Positions 30,994 to 40,381 of a stretch of DNA of 64,000 nucleotides are shown in pieces. The notes below the pieces were generated by a model that saw nothing but the letters and a program-made list of their open reading frames with translations, had not been told where the DNA came from and made no database searches. Every line of letters starts with the position of its first letter. Within the stretch, counting starts at the first letter, position 1. The translations under genes and the position numbers were made by a program. Origin of the DNA: Vreelandella lionensis (GTDB lineage: Bacteria; Pseudomonadota; Gammaproteobacteria; Pseudomonadales; Halomonadaceae); the NCBI RefSeq assembly GCF_002087295.1, contig NZ_MWVI01000050.1, positions 1-64,000 of the forward strand, in the 5' to 3' direction.

Positions 30994-32853
30994 TCATATG
31001 CGCTGAATTAGCTCCATCATCAGACTCGCCAACCGCTGCCGCTGAGCTTTATCCAGCTTCTGGCCAGAACGCTCTAGTGCCAACAGCGCATCGTACTCTT
31101 CCTGGGGCGAACGCTTACGCTGCTTCTCGACCAAATGCTCTACCAGCCCGCTTAGCTCTGCTTCCCTTGCCCCCTTAGGAATCAGCAGCTCCCGCTGTGC
31201 CAGCTCTGCCAACACCTGCCCCTCATGACTACCCTGAAAATGCGCTAACACCACCTGCGGACTGCGATAGCGTCCGGCGCGCAGCAGCTCGATTAAAGCG
31301 CGGCACAGCGGCGCCTCTTCACTATTTTCTGGCAGCCAATCCAGCGATTCGGGTAGCGACGCCACCAAACGCGGCTCATGAAGCAGCAGTTGCACAATAC
31401 GACTCACCGTAGAGAGCGTTTGCAGCCTTGCCCCTTGGCGGCGGCCACGTGCCGCCGAGCGAGGCAGCGCCTGCTCTGGCACCATTTCAGCGGCTGGCTC
31501 CTCAACAGGCCCCCACTGCGGCAACGCTTTTGCAGCGGCATCTGCCGTGCGCCTATCTAACAGCGCCTGCAACTGCGACTGCGCCAGCCCGCTACGCTTT
31601 GCCAGTGATTCAAGCAGTAGCGATTTGAGCATGCCTTCAGGCACTTTGTTCAATGCCTCTAGCACCTGGGTGGCAAAACGCTCGCGCCCTTCCACCGTGT
31701 TCAAGTCACGCCCCTGGGCGGCCTGCTCAAAGAGAAACTCCGAGAGCGGCATCGCACAGGTCACACGATCCTGAAATGCTTCGCTACCCTCGCGACGCAC
31801 CAGTGAATCAGGGTCATCGCCATCGGACAGAAATAGGAAACGCGCCTCACGTCCATCAATCATTTCCGGCAGCGCCGTTTCCAAGGCGCGGCTTGCCGCC
31901 TGACGGCCAGCACGGTCACCGTCAAAGCAAAACACTACTCGGCTCACCAAACGAAACAGGCGGCTTAAGTGGTCTTCCGTGGTGGCAGTTCCCAACGTAG
32001 CGACGGCGTTATGAATGCCGAACTGAGCCAGCGCCACCACGTCCATATAGCCTTCGACCATCACCAACTGCTCAAGTTTGCTAGACGCTTGACGCGCCTC
32101 GTACAAACCATATAGCTCGCGCCCTTTATGAAAGACAGGCGTTTCTGGTGAATTAAGATATTTGGGCTGTTCATCCCCCATGACCCGGCCGCCAAAGCCT
32201 AGGGTACGGCCACGCAAGTCGCGGATGGGAAACATCACTCGGTCGCGAAAACGATCGTAGGTGCGCCCAGTGTCTTCGCGGTGGATCAGCAGTCCGTACT
32301 CGACCTGTACCGGCTCGCCGATCCCTTTTGCCGACAGATGCTGCTTGAGCGCCTCCCAGCCACCCGGTGCATAACCAATACCATAGGTGTCGATGACCTC
32401 TGGCGACAGTCCACGGCCCTGCAAGTAGCGCTGGGCACTCTGGCCCTCCTGCATCTTTAGCCGCTCGCGGTAGAAACTGGCAGCCACTTCCAACAGGTTA
32501 ACGCCCTCTTTACGCTTCTTCTCACGCTGCTGAGCACGCGGGTCATCCGCCCCCTCGCGGGGTACGTCGAGCCCTAAACGTCCAGCCAGTTGCTCCACCG
32601 CTTCGGGGAACGGCAGCTTGTCGTACTCCATTAAAAAACGCAGCGCGTTGCCATGAGCGCCACAGCCAAAACAGTGGTAGAACTGTTTATCGGCACTCAC
32701 CGTAAACGACGGCGTTTTTTCTTGATGGAAAGGACACAAACCGGAGAAGTTGCGGCCCGCTTTTTTAAGCTGCACGCGCTCGCCAACCACTTCCACCACG
32801 TCAACGCGGCCAAGCAGGTCGTCAATAAAACGCTGTGGAATTTGGCCTGCCAT
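30994..32853 (-). CDS. dnaG: DNA primase DnaG
   Basis: 619 aa. The N-terminal CHC2 zinc domain has CPFHQEKTPSFTVSADKQFY followed by HCFGCGAHG. The TOPRIM core has VMVEGYMDVVALAQFG and the acidic FCFDGDRAGRQAA. The C-terminal helicase-binding region ends with QRLASLMMELIQRI. It makes the RNA primers for replication. Its position between rpsU and rpoD is the classical macromolecular-synthesis operon. The 235 bp before rpoD probably contain additional rpoD promoters, but I saw no clear one. The frame is intact. Confidence 0.97.
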   Translation of the reverse strand: MAGQIPQRFIDDLLGRVDVVEVVGERVQLKKAGRNFSGLCPFHQEKTPSFTVSADKQFYHCFGCGAHGNALRFLMEYDKLPFPEAVEQLAGRLGLDVPREGADDPRAQQREKKRKEGVNLLEVAASFYRERLKMQEGQSAQRYLQGRGLSPEVIDTYGIGYAPGGWEALKQHLSAKGIGEPVQVEYGLLIHREDTGRTYDRFRDRVMFPIRDLRGRTLGFGGRVMGDEQPKYLNSPETPVFHKGRELYGLYEARQASSKLEQLVMVEGYMDVVALAQFGIHNAVATLGTATTEDHLSRLFRLVSRVVFCFDGDRAGRQAASRALETALPEMIDGREARFLFLSDGDDPDSLVRREGSEAFQDRVTCAMPLSEFLFEQAAQGRDLNTVEGRERFATQVLEALNKVPEGMLKSLLLESLAKRSGLAQSQLQALLDRRTADAAAKALPQWGPVEEPAAEMVPEQALPRSAARGRRQGARLQTLSTVSRIVQLLLHEPRLVASLPESLDWLPENSEEAPLCRALIELLRAGRYRSPQVVLAHFQGSHEGQVLAELAQRELLIPKGAREAELSGLVEHLVEKQRKRSPQEEYDALLALERSGQKLDKAQRQRLASLMMELIQRI

Positions 32854-32954
32854 GAACTGCGGGCATCCTCGCGCGAAGCGCTAATGGGCGGGCCTAACGT
32901 CATCAGGCAACGCGCCTGATCACCTTAAACCGCGCAAAACACACATCACAGAAC

Positions 32955-32985
32955 GAAAAACAAACGGCCACCTAGTGGCGGCCGC
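32955..32985 (-). terminator. Possible attenuator between rpsU and dnaG
   Basis: An imperfect hairpin (CGGCC...GGCCG, with CAC TAG GTG at the tip) is followed on the minus strand by TTTGTTTTT. In E. coli a terminator sits at the same place and lowers dnaG expression relative to rpsU; the position matches, the stem is imperfect. Confidence 0.55.
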
Positions 32986-33040
32986 TTGGCATCCCTCTTG
33001 AGATAACCGGCTAACTGCGCAGGCTATCCCCAGGTACGGA

Positions 33041-33256
33041 TCAATAGAGCCGTTCGAAACGCTTACGCTCACGCTGCAACTTCTTGGCGTGACGTTTTAC
33101 GGCAGCGGCCGCTTTGCGCTTACGCTCAGCAGTCGGCTTCTCGTAGTGCTCGCGACGACGTACTTCAGACAGAACGCCAGCTTTTTCGCAAGAACGCTTG
33201 AAGCGACGCAGGGCGACGTCAAACGGCTCGTTATCACGTACTTTTACAGAAGGCAT
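33041..33256 (-). CDS. rpsU: 30S ribosomal protein S21
   Basis: 71 aa, exactly the family length: [40 protein letters not shown], and a Lys/Arg-rich tail ending ERKRFERLY. It helps mRNA pairing with 16S rRNA. It is first gene of rpsU-dnaG-rpoD, with AAGG before ATG 33256 and a 200-bp divergent region shared with tsaD. That region has a small inverted repeat (ACACCG at 33302-33307, CGGTGT at 33315-33320). Confidence 0.97.
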   Translation of the reverse strand: MPSVKVRDNEPFDVALRRFKRSCEKAGVLSEVRRREHYEKPTAERKRKAAAAVKRHAKKLQRERKRFERLY

Positions 33257-33456
33257 TAAGCACTCACCTACCTTAAGGAGTCTTGAGTTCGGATAGTTCG
33301 CACACCGAACACAACGGTGTACGACCCAGTTTTACAGCGCACAGTAGTCTAGTCGCGGTTGGCGATCTTTGCAAATGCTTACGCCCCTCTACTGCCATAA
33401 TGCTAGACTAGCCGGTTTTAAACCTCTGCCTTACCACCTACACGAGTTCTTTTGCC

Positions 33457-34500
33457 ATGCGCGTACTGGGCATTGAAACGTCTTGCGATGAAACTGGCGT
33501 CGCTATTTACGATACCGCGTTCACCGGTGGACAGGGTCTGCTGTCCGATGCGCTGTATAGCCAAATCGCCATGCATGCGGAGTATGGCGGCGTTGTGCCT
33601 GAGCTGGCCTCTCGGGATCACACCCGCAAGCTATTGCCCGCTAATTGAGCAAGTACTGAAGGATGCCAACCTCACCCGTCAAGACCTGGACGGTATCGCC
33701 TACACTGCCGGACCGGGCCTGGTTGGTGCCTTGATGGTGGGCGCTAGCACCGCTCACGGCATGGCCAAAGCTCTGAACATACCGGTGCTGGGCGTTCACC
33801 ACATGGAGGGCCACCTTCTCGCCCCGATGCTGGAAGATGACGCGCCGGAGTTCCCGTTCGTGGCCCTTCTGGTCTCGGGCGGCCACACTCAGCTAGTCGA
33901 AGTACAGGGGTTAGGGCACTACCAACTGCTGGGGGAGTCGGTGGATGACGCCGCCGGGGAGGCTTTCGACAAGGCCGCCAAAATGCTCGGCCTTGCTTAT
34001 CCAGGCGGCCCGCTGGTCGCAAAGCTTGCCGAACAGGGCGACCCAAGCGCTTTCGTTTTCCGCGCCCAATGACTGATCGTCCGGGGCTGGACTTCAGTTT
34101 CTCAGGCCTTAAAACCCACACCCTAACGGCCATTCGCCAGCTAGAAGCGGCAGACGAACTGGATGATCAGGCGAAGGCCGACGTTGCGCGAGCCTTCGAA
34201 GAAGCCGTCGTCGATACACTGGTGATCAAATGCCGCCGCGCCCTTGACCAAACCGGCCTAAAACGCATCGTGATGGCAGGCGGCGTCAGCGCCAATACTC
34301 GCCTGCGTGAACGGCTAGCGCTGGAGACCCAAAAGCGCCAAGCCCGTGCTTATTACCCTCGCGGGCGCTTTTGTACCGACAACGGCGCCATGATTGCCTA
34401 TGTCGGTGCGCAGCGCTTGGCAGCCGGCGAGCGTGATGACAACGGCATAATGCAGGCGACCCCTCGCTGGCCGCTCGATACGCTTACAGCACCACGGTAG
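33457..34500 (+). CDS. tsaD: tRNA N6-adenosine threonylcarbamoyltransferase TsaD (frame broken twice)
   Basis: About 347 aa when joined. N-terminus [19 protein letters not shown]; metal-binding His in [11 protein letters not shown] to [12 protein letters not shown]; nucleotide-binding [13 protein letters not shown] and [20 protein letters not shown]-terminus [24 protein letters not shown] and [13 protein letters not shown]. Break 1 is at about 33638: TTGCCCGCTA should read TTGCCGCTA (LLPLIEQVL). Break 2 is at about 34060: TTTTCCGCG should read TTTTCCCGCG ([12 protein letters not shown]). Both are C-run length errors. It carries out t6A37 modification and is essential in most bacteria. Confidence 0.95.
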
Positions 34501-34509
34501 CTCTCGCGC

Positions 34510-34551
34510 CTATCCGCGTAGGGCTATCCGCGTAGGGCTATCCGCGTAGGG
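34510..34551. repeat. Three perfect 14-bp tandem repeats over the plsY stop codon
   Basis: The unit CTATCCGCGTAGGG occurs at 34510-34523, 34524-34537 and 34538-34551. The copy at 34538 contains the plsY stop (TAG read on the minus strand) and the last codons; the other two lie just beyond the gene. The unit length is not a multiple of three. Confidence 0.95.
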
Positions 34552-35107
34552 GCGGCTCTTCCCCACGGCGTAAGCGGCGAATATTGAGGCCATGGCGGGC
34601 CAATACGAGCAGGCTAAAGCCCCCTACAACGCTGACGTAGCCGGGGGCTAGCCAGAGACGCAGCAGCGGTGCCAACAGCGCGCTAACGAGCGATGCCGCC
34701 GCCGCCGTGCGCAACCGCCACGCGAGTAGCGCCCAGCAAAGCGCCGTGATCAGCGCCACGCTGGGCACCAATACCAGCAACACGCCAAACGCACTGGAGA
34801 CCGACTTTCCACCACGGAAGCTAAACCAAATCGGGTAGCTGTGTCCCAGCAGCACAGCCAAGCCGACAAGCCCCTGCAGCCATACCGGCAGCGCCACCAG
34901 CTTGGCAGCCAGCACTACAGGCACCCCTTTTAACGCATCGAGCAGCAGCGTGGCCGCGGCGAGCCTTGGACCATACAGGCGGAGCACGTTCGAAAATCCT
35001 GGGTTGTAAGAGCCGCAAAACCGTGGATCCGTCACACCGGCCCACCGACATACGCTCACTGCCGCCAGCCAACTGCCGCTTAAATAGCCGATCACTATCC
35101 ATATCAT
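34538..35107 (-). CDS. plsY: Acyl-phosphate:glycerol-3-phosphate acyltransferase PlsY
   Basis: 189 aa, about five membrane helices. The three PlsY motifs are recognisable but altered: GSYNPGFSNVLR where most have GSGNxGATN, LLGHSYPIWFSFRGGKSVSS where most have FxGGKGVAT, and a C-terminal hydrophobic region. It makes lysophosphatidic acid from acyl phosphate in the inner membrane. It is divergent from folB with about 100 bp between starts, a usual arrangement. Its 3' end lies in a 14-bp tandem repeat. Confidence 0.88.
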   Translation of the reverse strand: MIWIVIGYLSGSWLAAVSVCRWAGVTDPRFCGSYNPGFSNVLRLYGPRLAAATLLLDALKGVPVVLAAKLVALPVWLQGLVGLAVLLGHSYPIWFSFRGGKSVSSAFGVLLVLVPSVALITALCWALLAWRLRTAAAASLVSALLAPLLRLWLAPGYVSVVGGFSLLVLARHGLNIRRLRRGEEPPLRG

Positions 35108-35208
35108 GGCCTGCCCACCCTTGCGTTAGCGGCCAACGCCGCTGCCTTACTGTCGTTTCTGGTCATCCTCAAGTACAATCGCCCGCTTGTTGGCCCTGGG
35201 GAAGGCCT

Positions 35209-35589
35209 GTGGACCGCATTTTGATCGAAGCACTCACCGTAGACACCGTCATCGGTGTCTACGACTGGGAACGCACGATAACGCAATCGCTGAGCCTGGA
35301 TCTATCGCTGGCAACGGATATTCGGCCAGCGGCCGCTACGGATGATTTACGCTTAACGCTTGATTATGCCGCGATATGCCAGCGAATCCAGCAGTTCGCC
35401 GACGAGCATCAGTTCGCCTTGGTAGAAACCTTCGCTGAACGTCTCGCCGCCTGCTTGCAACATGAATTCCCGATTAGCTGGCTGCGCATGACCGTCCGAA
35501 AGCCGGGCGCGGTGCCTCAAGCGGCAAGCGTTGGTCTTGAAATCACTCGCGGTACGCTGCCGGAGGCTACCAAGGACCCGAACTTATGA
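35209..35589 (+). CDS. folB: Dihydroneopterin aldolase FolB
   Basis: 126 aa from GTG 35209 (MDRILIEALTVDTVIGVYDW), preceded by GGGGAAGG. Family motifs: IGVYDWER at the N-terminus, TLDYAAICQRIQQF, ALVETFAERLA with the catalytic Glu region, and VRKPGAVPQAASVGLEI with the catalytic Lys. It cleaves or epimerises dihydroneopterin in folate synthesis. The stop overlaps the folK start (ATGAG...), so translation is coupled. Confidence 0.93.
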   Translation: MDRILIEALTVDTVIGVYDWERTITQSLSLDLSLATDIRPAAATDDLRLTLDYAAICQRIQQFADEHQFALVETFAERLAACLQHEFPISWLRMTVRKPGAVPQAASVGLEITRGTLPEATKDPNL

Positions 35590-36139
35590 GCCTGGTAACT
35601 CTCAGTCTAGGCAGCAACATTGATCCCGACACGCATATTCGCCTCTGCCTGGATGCTCTAGAAGCTACGTTTGGCCGCCTACAGATATCGCGCATTTTTG
35701 AAAGCGAGCCCGTAGGTTTCAAGGACAGCCGCAACTTTTACAACTTAGTGGTGGCGTTTGATAGCGACTGGTCGGTGGGTGAGCTCCAGGCGTGGTCTAA
35801 GCAGCTTGAGATTGATCATGGCCGCACCCCCAACATGGCTAAATACAGCCCCCGTGCTCTGGATATCGACCTGCTGACCGTCGGCAGTGTCTGCGATACG
35901 ATTGATGGCGTCGCCCTGCCCCGCGCGGAAATCACCCGCAATGCCTTTGTGCTCCAGCCACTCGCTGAACTGTTACCCAACGAGCGCCACCCCGCCTGCC
36001 AAACATCCTACGCTACACTCTGGAAGCGCTTCACATTAGGTGACCAGCGCCTGTGGGCGATTGATTTTCACTGGCGGGGCCGTTGGATTTCCCAAGCAGA
36101 TCCGCAGCCTCCTGCGGCGATGCCCTACCCCTCGCCTAA
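35586..36139 (+). CDS. folK: HPPK, 6-hydroxymethyl-dihydropterin pyrophosphokinase FolK (3' end uncertain)
   Basis: Motifs: [49 protein letters not shown] and [10 protein letters not shown], which bind ATP, Mg and pterin; the C-terminus [14 protein letters not shown] is typical. Family proteins end soon after this. The open frame as sequenced runs on to 36509, 385 bp antisense inside cca, which is implausible. A one-base shift near 36110 would give DALPLA and stop at TAA 36137-36139, the end used here. It is coupled to folB and transfers pyrophosphate from ATP to the pterin. Confidence 0.85.
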
Positions 36140-37252
36140 CGCACCTGCCACCGCCTTCTGCCGATGCTGGCGCAGCGCTTCTCCTAATGCCGCTCCCCGA
36201 TACCCCTCGCTCAGCAGCGCTTGCGGGCTTACCGCTTGCGCTGCCTGCCACGCAGCGCGCAGCACAGCTTGGCGCTCAGGTGCCAGACGACTAACAAGCG
36301 CCAGCTGCGCCGCTACCTGGGCAGGTTTACGCCAGCCATCCAGCCGCTCCAGCCAGTGCAACACTCGCTCGCCGTTTAACGGTTCATTGAGCAACGCTTT
36401 AGTCAGCGCGGTATGGCGAGCCAACTGCGCTACTGAGTTGGGCAGCCGCAACCTGCTCGCTAGCGCGTCGCGCTGCTCATCACTAAGCACCGATACCAAT
36501 AGCGCATAGCGCCAGTGGGCCAGCGCGGGTGACGAGGTCTCAGGCGCGCTGGCTAGCGCATCGAGGGCAGCAGTCAACGTCTCGCCCTCGGCAAGCTCAG
36601 GCCACCAAGTGGCAAGCGCCTGGCACTCGTTTAGCGTGGTGAAATATTGTTCAGGATTGGGTTCACCCAATGCTTTCTCGGTTTCTATCCACACCCGCTC
36701 TGCGGCTAAGTGGCCAAGCTCACCGCTTTGGCTCACTTCACGCATCAGCGTGTGGGTATCTGGGGCAATGGTAAAACCCAAGTGAGCATAGCGGGCTAAA
36801 AAGCGCGCAGTACGCAGCACCCGCAGCGGGTCTTCGCTAAACGCAGGCGATACATGGCGCAGCAGGCGCTGCTCTATATCCTGCTGGCCGTGAAAGGGGT
36901 CTGTCAGTTGGCCGCCTGGCCCTTGGGCAATGGCATTGATCGTTAGGTCACGCCGGGAGAGATCCTCTTCCAGTGTTACATCGGGGCTGGCATACACCTC
37001 GAAACCACTGTAGCCATGGCCGGACTTACGCTCGGTGCGCGCCAGCGCATACTCTTCCGCGGTGTGCGGGTGCAAAAACACCGGAAAATCTCGGCCAACG
37101 GGTTTAAAGCCCCGCTGACGCATCGCTTCCGGCGTGGCGCCTACCACTACCCAGTCGTGATCCACTACCGGCCAGCCCAGCAGCGCATCCCGCACTGCAC
37201 CGCCTACCCGGTAAACGTCAAGCCCTTGAGTCAATGCATCCTGTTGAAACAC
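36125..37252 (-). CDS. cca: CCA-adding enzyme (tRNA nucleotidyltransferase)
   Basis: 375 aa; GTG start at 37252. Class II nucleotidyltransferase: [16 protein letters not shown], catalytic DxD in [28 protein letters not shown], and the template arginines in [15 protein letters not shown] and [16 protein letters not shown] helical C-terminal part without a clear HD phosphohydrolase motif follows, so it is the shorter form. It follows apaH directly: the apaH stop abuts the GTG. It adds or repairs the 3' CCA of tRNA. Confidence 0.94.
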   Translation of the reverse strand: MFQQDALTQGLDVYRVGGAVRDALLGWPVVDHDWVVVGATPEAMRQRGFKPVGRDFPVFLHPHTAEEYALARTERKSGHGYSGFEVYASPDVTLEEDLSRRDLTINAIAQGPGGQLTDPFHGQQDIEQRLLRHVSPAFSEDPLRVLRTARFLARYAHLGFTIAPDTHTLMREVSQSGELGHLAAERVWIETEKALGEPNPEQYFTTLNECQALATWWPELAEGETLTAALDALASAPETSSPALAHWRYALLVSVLSDEQRDALASRLRLPNSVAQLARHTALTKALLNEPLNGERVLHWLERLDGWRKPAQVAAQLALVSRLAPERQAVLRAAWQAAQAVSPQALLSEGYRGAALGEALRQHRQKAVAGALGEG

Positions 37253-38074
37253 TTAACGGCCTCCTTGCAGGCTCGGCACGCTAGTGCGTTCACCAGTGTC
37301 TAGGTTCATCGCGGTGAGTGAGCCACCCCACACGCAGCCGGTATCCAGCCCTTGAACGCTGATCTTCGCATGCGGCGTGCGCCCTTCCAGCGCCGCCCAG
37401 TGGCCAAACAGGACCTGCAGATCATCCTGACGAGCAAATTGAAACCAGGGGGCAAAGCCTGTCGGTGCGCTATCGAGCCCCTCTTTGGCGGCAAAATCGA
37501 GGCACTCCTGCGCATCAATGAAGCGCATGCGGGTAAACACGTTAACGATGCAGCGCAGGCGATCCACGCCTTCCAAGTCCTCCCGGAAACGGTCAGGCTG
37601 ATTACCAAACAACTGGGTCAGAAACGCACCCGCGCTTTCACTGTGTAGCGCCGCCTGAACTTCACCGCTCAGCGCCAGAGCCTGCTCAGCACTCCAGCTC
37701 GGCAACACTCCGGCGTGGGTCATTAACGTATTGCCTTCTTGAACCGCCAAAGGCTGGCTCTGCAGCCAATCCAGCAGCGCTTCCCGCTGGGGCGAGGCGA
37801 GAATATCGTCCAGCGTATCGTTTTTCTTCAATCTGCCGCCCCCGCGGGCGACCACCAGCAGGTGAAAATCGTGGTTACCGAGCACACAGCGCACGGCACT
37901 GCCCAGCGCTTTAGCTTCCTGCAGGCAGGCAAGCGACCCTGGGCCACGGTTAATCAAATCCCCAACCAGCCAGAGCGTATCGTGGGTCGGGTTAAAGTCT
38001 ATTGCTTCCAGCAGGCTAATAAATTCAACATGGCAGCCGTGCAGGTCGCCAATGACATAGATACTCATGGGCAT
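37253..38074 (-). CDS. apaH: Bis(5'-nucleosyl)-tetraphosphatase, symmetrical (ApaH)
   Basis: 273 aa; a second ATG two codons in (MSIYVIGDLHGC) is the other possible start. It is a metallophosphoesterase with GDLHGC, GDLINRGPGS, GNHDFHLL and THAGVLP, and C-terminal RMRFIDAQECLDF and DTGCVWGGSLTAMNL. It splits Ap4A into two ADP. It is encoded between apaG and cca on the same strand; the apaG-apaH neighbourhood is conserved widely. The frame is intact. Confidence 0.95.
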   Translation of the reverse strand: MPMSIYVIGDLHGCHVEFISLLEAIDFNPTHDTLWLVGDLINRGPGSLACLQEAKALGSAVRCVLGNHDFHLLVVARGGGRLKKNDTLDDILASPQREALLDWLQSQPLAVQEGNTLMTHAGVLPSWSAEQALALSGEVQAALHSESAGAFLTQLFGNQPDRFREDLEGVDRLRCIVNVFTRMRFIDAQECLDFAAKEGLDSAPTGFAPWFQFARQDDLQVLFGHWAALEGRTPHAKISVQGLDTGCVWGGSLTAMNLDTGERTSVPSLQGGR

Positions 38075-38090
38075 TCCCGGCGAACCGAGT

Positions 38091-38468
38091 TCAGTGCAGT
38101 TGACGGGGCACCGCTAGACGAAAAGGCGAAACGGGCACATCAAAAGCCCGCTGGGTATACGTATTAAGCAGGGTGTAGGCACCCTCCATCACACCGACCG
38201 GCGTTTGCAAAATCGCCCGGCTGGTATAACGAAAACGCTGGCCAGGGCCGATTAACGGCTGCTGGCCCACCACGCCTTTGCCGCGCACCTCTTGGCTGTC
38301 GCCGCTGCCCTGGGTGATTTTCCAGTAACGCGCCATTAGCTGTACGCTGTGCGGGCTTTGGTTATGAACCGTCACCGTGTAGCTAAACACGTAGCGGGAT
38401 TCACTGTCACTAGACTCTGCGTCACGAAACTCCGGCGTGACGCTCACCTCAATGTCTAAACCGCTCAA
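38091..38468 (-). CDS. apaG: ApaG protein
   Basis: 125 aa, normal length, one fibronectin-III-like domain: YVFSYTVTVHNQSPHSVQLM, RYWKITQGSG, VVGQQPLIGPGQRFRYTS and VGVMEGAYTLLN. The biochemical role is uncertain; it is linked by context to ApaH and the KsgA operon. Its start overlaps the ksgA stop by 4 bp. Confidence 0.95.
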   Translation of the reverse strand: MSGLDIEVSVTPEFRDAESSDSESRYVFSYTVTVHNQSPHSVQLMARYWKITQGSGDSQEVRGKGVVGQQPLIGPGQRFRYTSRAILQTPVGVMEGAYTLLNTYTQRAFDVPVSPFRLAVPRQLH

Positions 38469-39312
38469 GCCTCATCACTCCCCTTAGTATCACCGTTAGC
38501 CACTGCGCTGGCCGCCTCATCGGCGGCTACTTGGTTGGCAATTGCCACGTACTCCGCCACGGTTAGAGTTTGCGGCCGCCGTGCAGGGTCAATGCCTAGC
38601 GCTTCCAACGTGTCGGCGCTGACACGCCCTTTCAGGTTATTCCGCAGGGTTTTACGCCGCTGGCCAAAGGCCAGCTTCACCAGCTCGAACAGCAGCGTCG
38701 GGTCATCGGCGGTGTGGGGCAGGTGGTCGTGGGGCGTTAAGCGCACAATCGCGGAATCTACCTTCGGACGCGGACAAAGGCTTCCGGCGGCACGATGAAC
38801 AGATGGTCTACCTGGCAGTAGTACTGCGCCATGACGGAAAGACGGCCCCAGTCGGTGCTGCCTGGCTCGGCGGCCAAGCGCTCCACTACCTCTTTTTGCA
38901 GCATGAAGTGCATATCGGCGATGGCGCTGCCCATACTCAGCAAATGCACGATCAAAGGCGTGGAGATGTTGTAGGGCAAGTTACCCACTACCCGCAGCGC
39001 CGGGCCATCGCCCTTCAGCTCGGCAAAATCGAACTTCAGCGCGTCGCCTTCATGAATCACGAACTCGGGGTAGTTAAAAAACTGTACCCGCAGGCCAGGA
39101 ATCAGGTCGCGGTCGAGTTCGATCACTTCCAGCTTGCCAGTCGCCTCTAACAGCGGTGCCGTCAGTGCACCTTGCCCAGGGCCAATTTCGACGAGTCGGT
39201 CGCCTTCGCGTGGCCCGATAGCGCGGACGATACGCGAAATGATGCCGAGGTCACGCAGAAAGTTTTGACCGAAACGTTTACGAGCGCGGTGCTGCTGAGG
39301 CACTTGAGACAT
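38465..39312 (-). CDS. ksgA: 16S rRNA dimethyladenosine transferase KsgA (frame broken as sequenced)
   Basis: About 282 aa when repaired. [14 protein letters not shown] motif [27 protein letters not shown] and catalytic [15 protein letters not shown] are in the first part. The first frame ends [10 protein letters not shown] at about 38758, whereas the conserved motif [18 protein letters not shown] is restored if GTCCGCG reads GTCCCGCG (one missing C near 38773). The second part carries the C-terminal helical domain to QVAADEAAS. It dimethylates A1518 and A1519 during 30S maturation. Confidence 0.95.
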
Positions 39313-39338
39313 CTAACAGTGTTCCTTGGAGGGTTGAT

Positions 39339-40381
39339 TCATGGAGCGGCCAGGGTGCTGGCACGCTGGGCAGCAAGCCGCTGTGCAAGCGATAGCGCGA
39401 CGCCCAGGCTGTTGGGGTCGGCAGTGCCGCGGCCCGCCAAATCCAGCGCGGTGCCGTGGTCCACTGAAGTACGTACCAGCGGTAGGCCGAGGGTAATATT
39501 CGCAGCTTGCCCAAAGCCTGCGTATTTTAGCACTGCCAAGCCCTGGTCGTGATACATCGCCAGCACCGCATCGACTCCGGCTAGGTGGCGTGGAGTGAAC
39601 AGCGTATCGGCGGGCAGCGGCCCTTGGATATCCAACCCGTCGGCACGCAGCGCGTCGAGGGCCGGAATGATCGTGTCCAGCTCTCGCGCCCCAAATGCCC
39701 TTCTTCCCCGGCATGGGGGTTGAGGCCGCACACCGCAATGCGCGGATTCAAGATGCCAAATTGGCGCCGCAGGTCAGCGGCCAGTAAGCGGCTAATCTGG
39801 GTGACCCGCTCGAACGTGATGGCATCGGCCACGTCACGCAGCGGCAGATGAGTCGTCACCAGCGCCACGCGCAAATCGCCGCTGCCTTGCCAAAGCGGGT
39901 TCTTGGCATGCAGCGCGGCATCGGTCGCCAGCAGCATCACCACCTCATCGACGCCACAGGCGTCGCGCAACCACTCGGTATGGCCGGTGAAGTGGGGAAA
40001 GCCCCCTTCGATGATGACCCCTTTATGCAGCGGCGCGGTGACCATTGCCGCAGCCTGCCCTGCTTGGCAGGCGTCTACGGCAATTTGCAGTGTCTCCAAC
40101 ACGTAGCGGGCATTGGCGGGATCGAGCACCCCAGGCGTGGCAGGCGCTCGCAGTGTGGCGGGCCACACCACCAAACGCCCTGGAGAGGATATATCCAAGC
40201 CACCCGGCGCGGCCTCGACGACCTCTACGGCCAGCCCGAGCAGCGCGGCGCGCTGGCGCAGCATCTGCGGGTCACCCACCGCCACCGTGTTGGCTAATTG
40301 CCCACGAGCGGCCAGCATCAGCGCAAGCTCTGGCCCGATGCCCGCAGGCTCACCGGTGGTCAACAGCAGCGGCCGCGTCAT
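39339..40381 (-). CDS. pdxA: 4-hydroxythreonine-4-phosphate dehydrogenase PdxA (frame broken as sequenced)
   Basis: About 347 aa. [14 protein letters not shown], metal/substrate residues in [11 protein letters not shown] and [12 protein letters not shown], then [13 protein letters not shown]. There the frame breaks near 39695: restoring one G (GAGGAGCTG) gives [17 protein letters not shown], and the second part carries [17 protein letters not shown] and [15 protein letters not shown]. It makes the aminopropanone precursor of pyridoxal phosphate. The start overlaps the surA stop (TAATG), and ksgA follows: the usual surA-pdxA-ksgA order. Confidence 0.95.

Noticed and set aside
34966-35208. Upstream extension of the folB reading frame
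   Set aside because: The extra residues are antisense to plsY and low in family character; GTG 35209 gives a standard FolB N-terminus.
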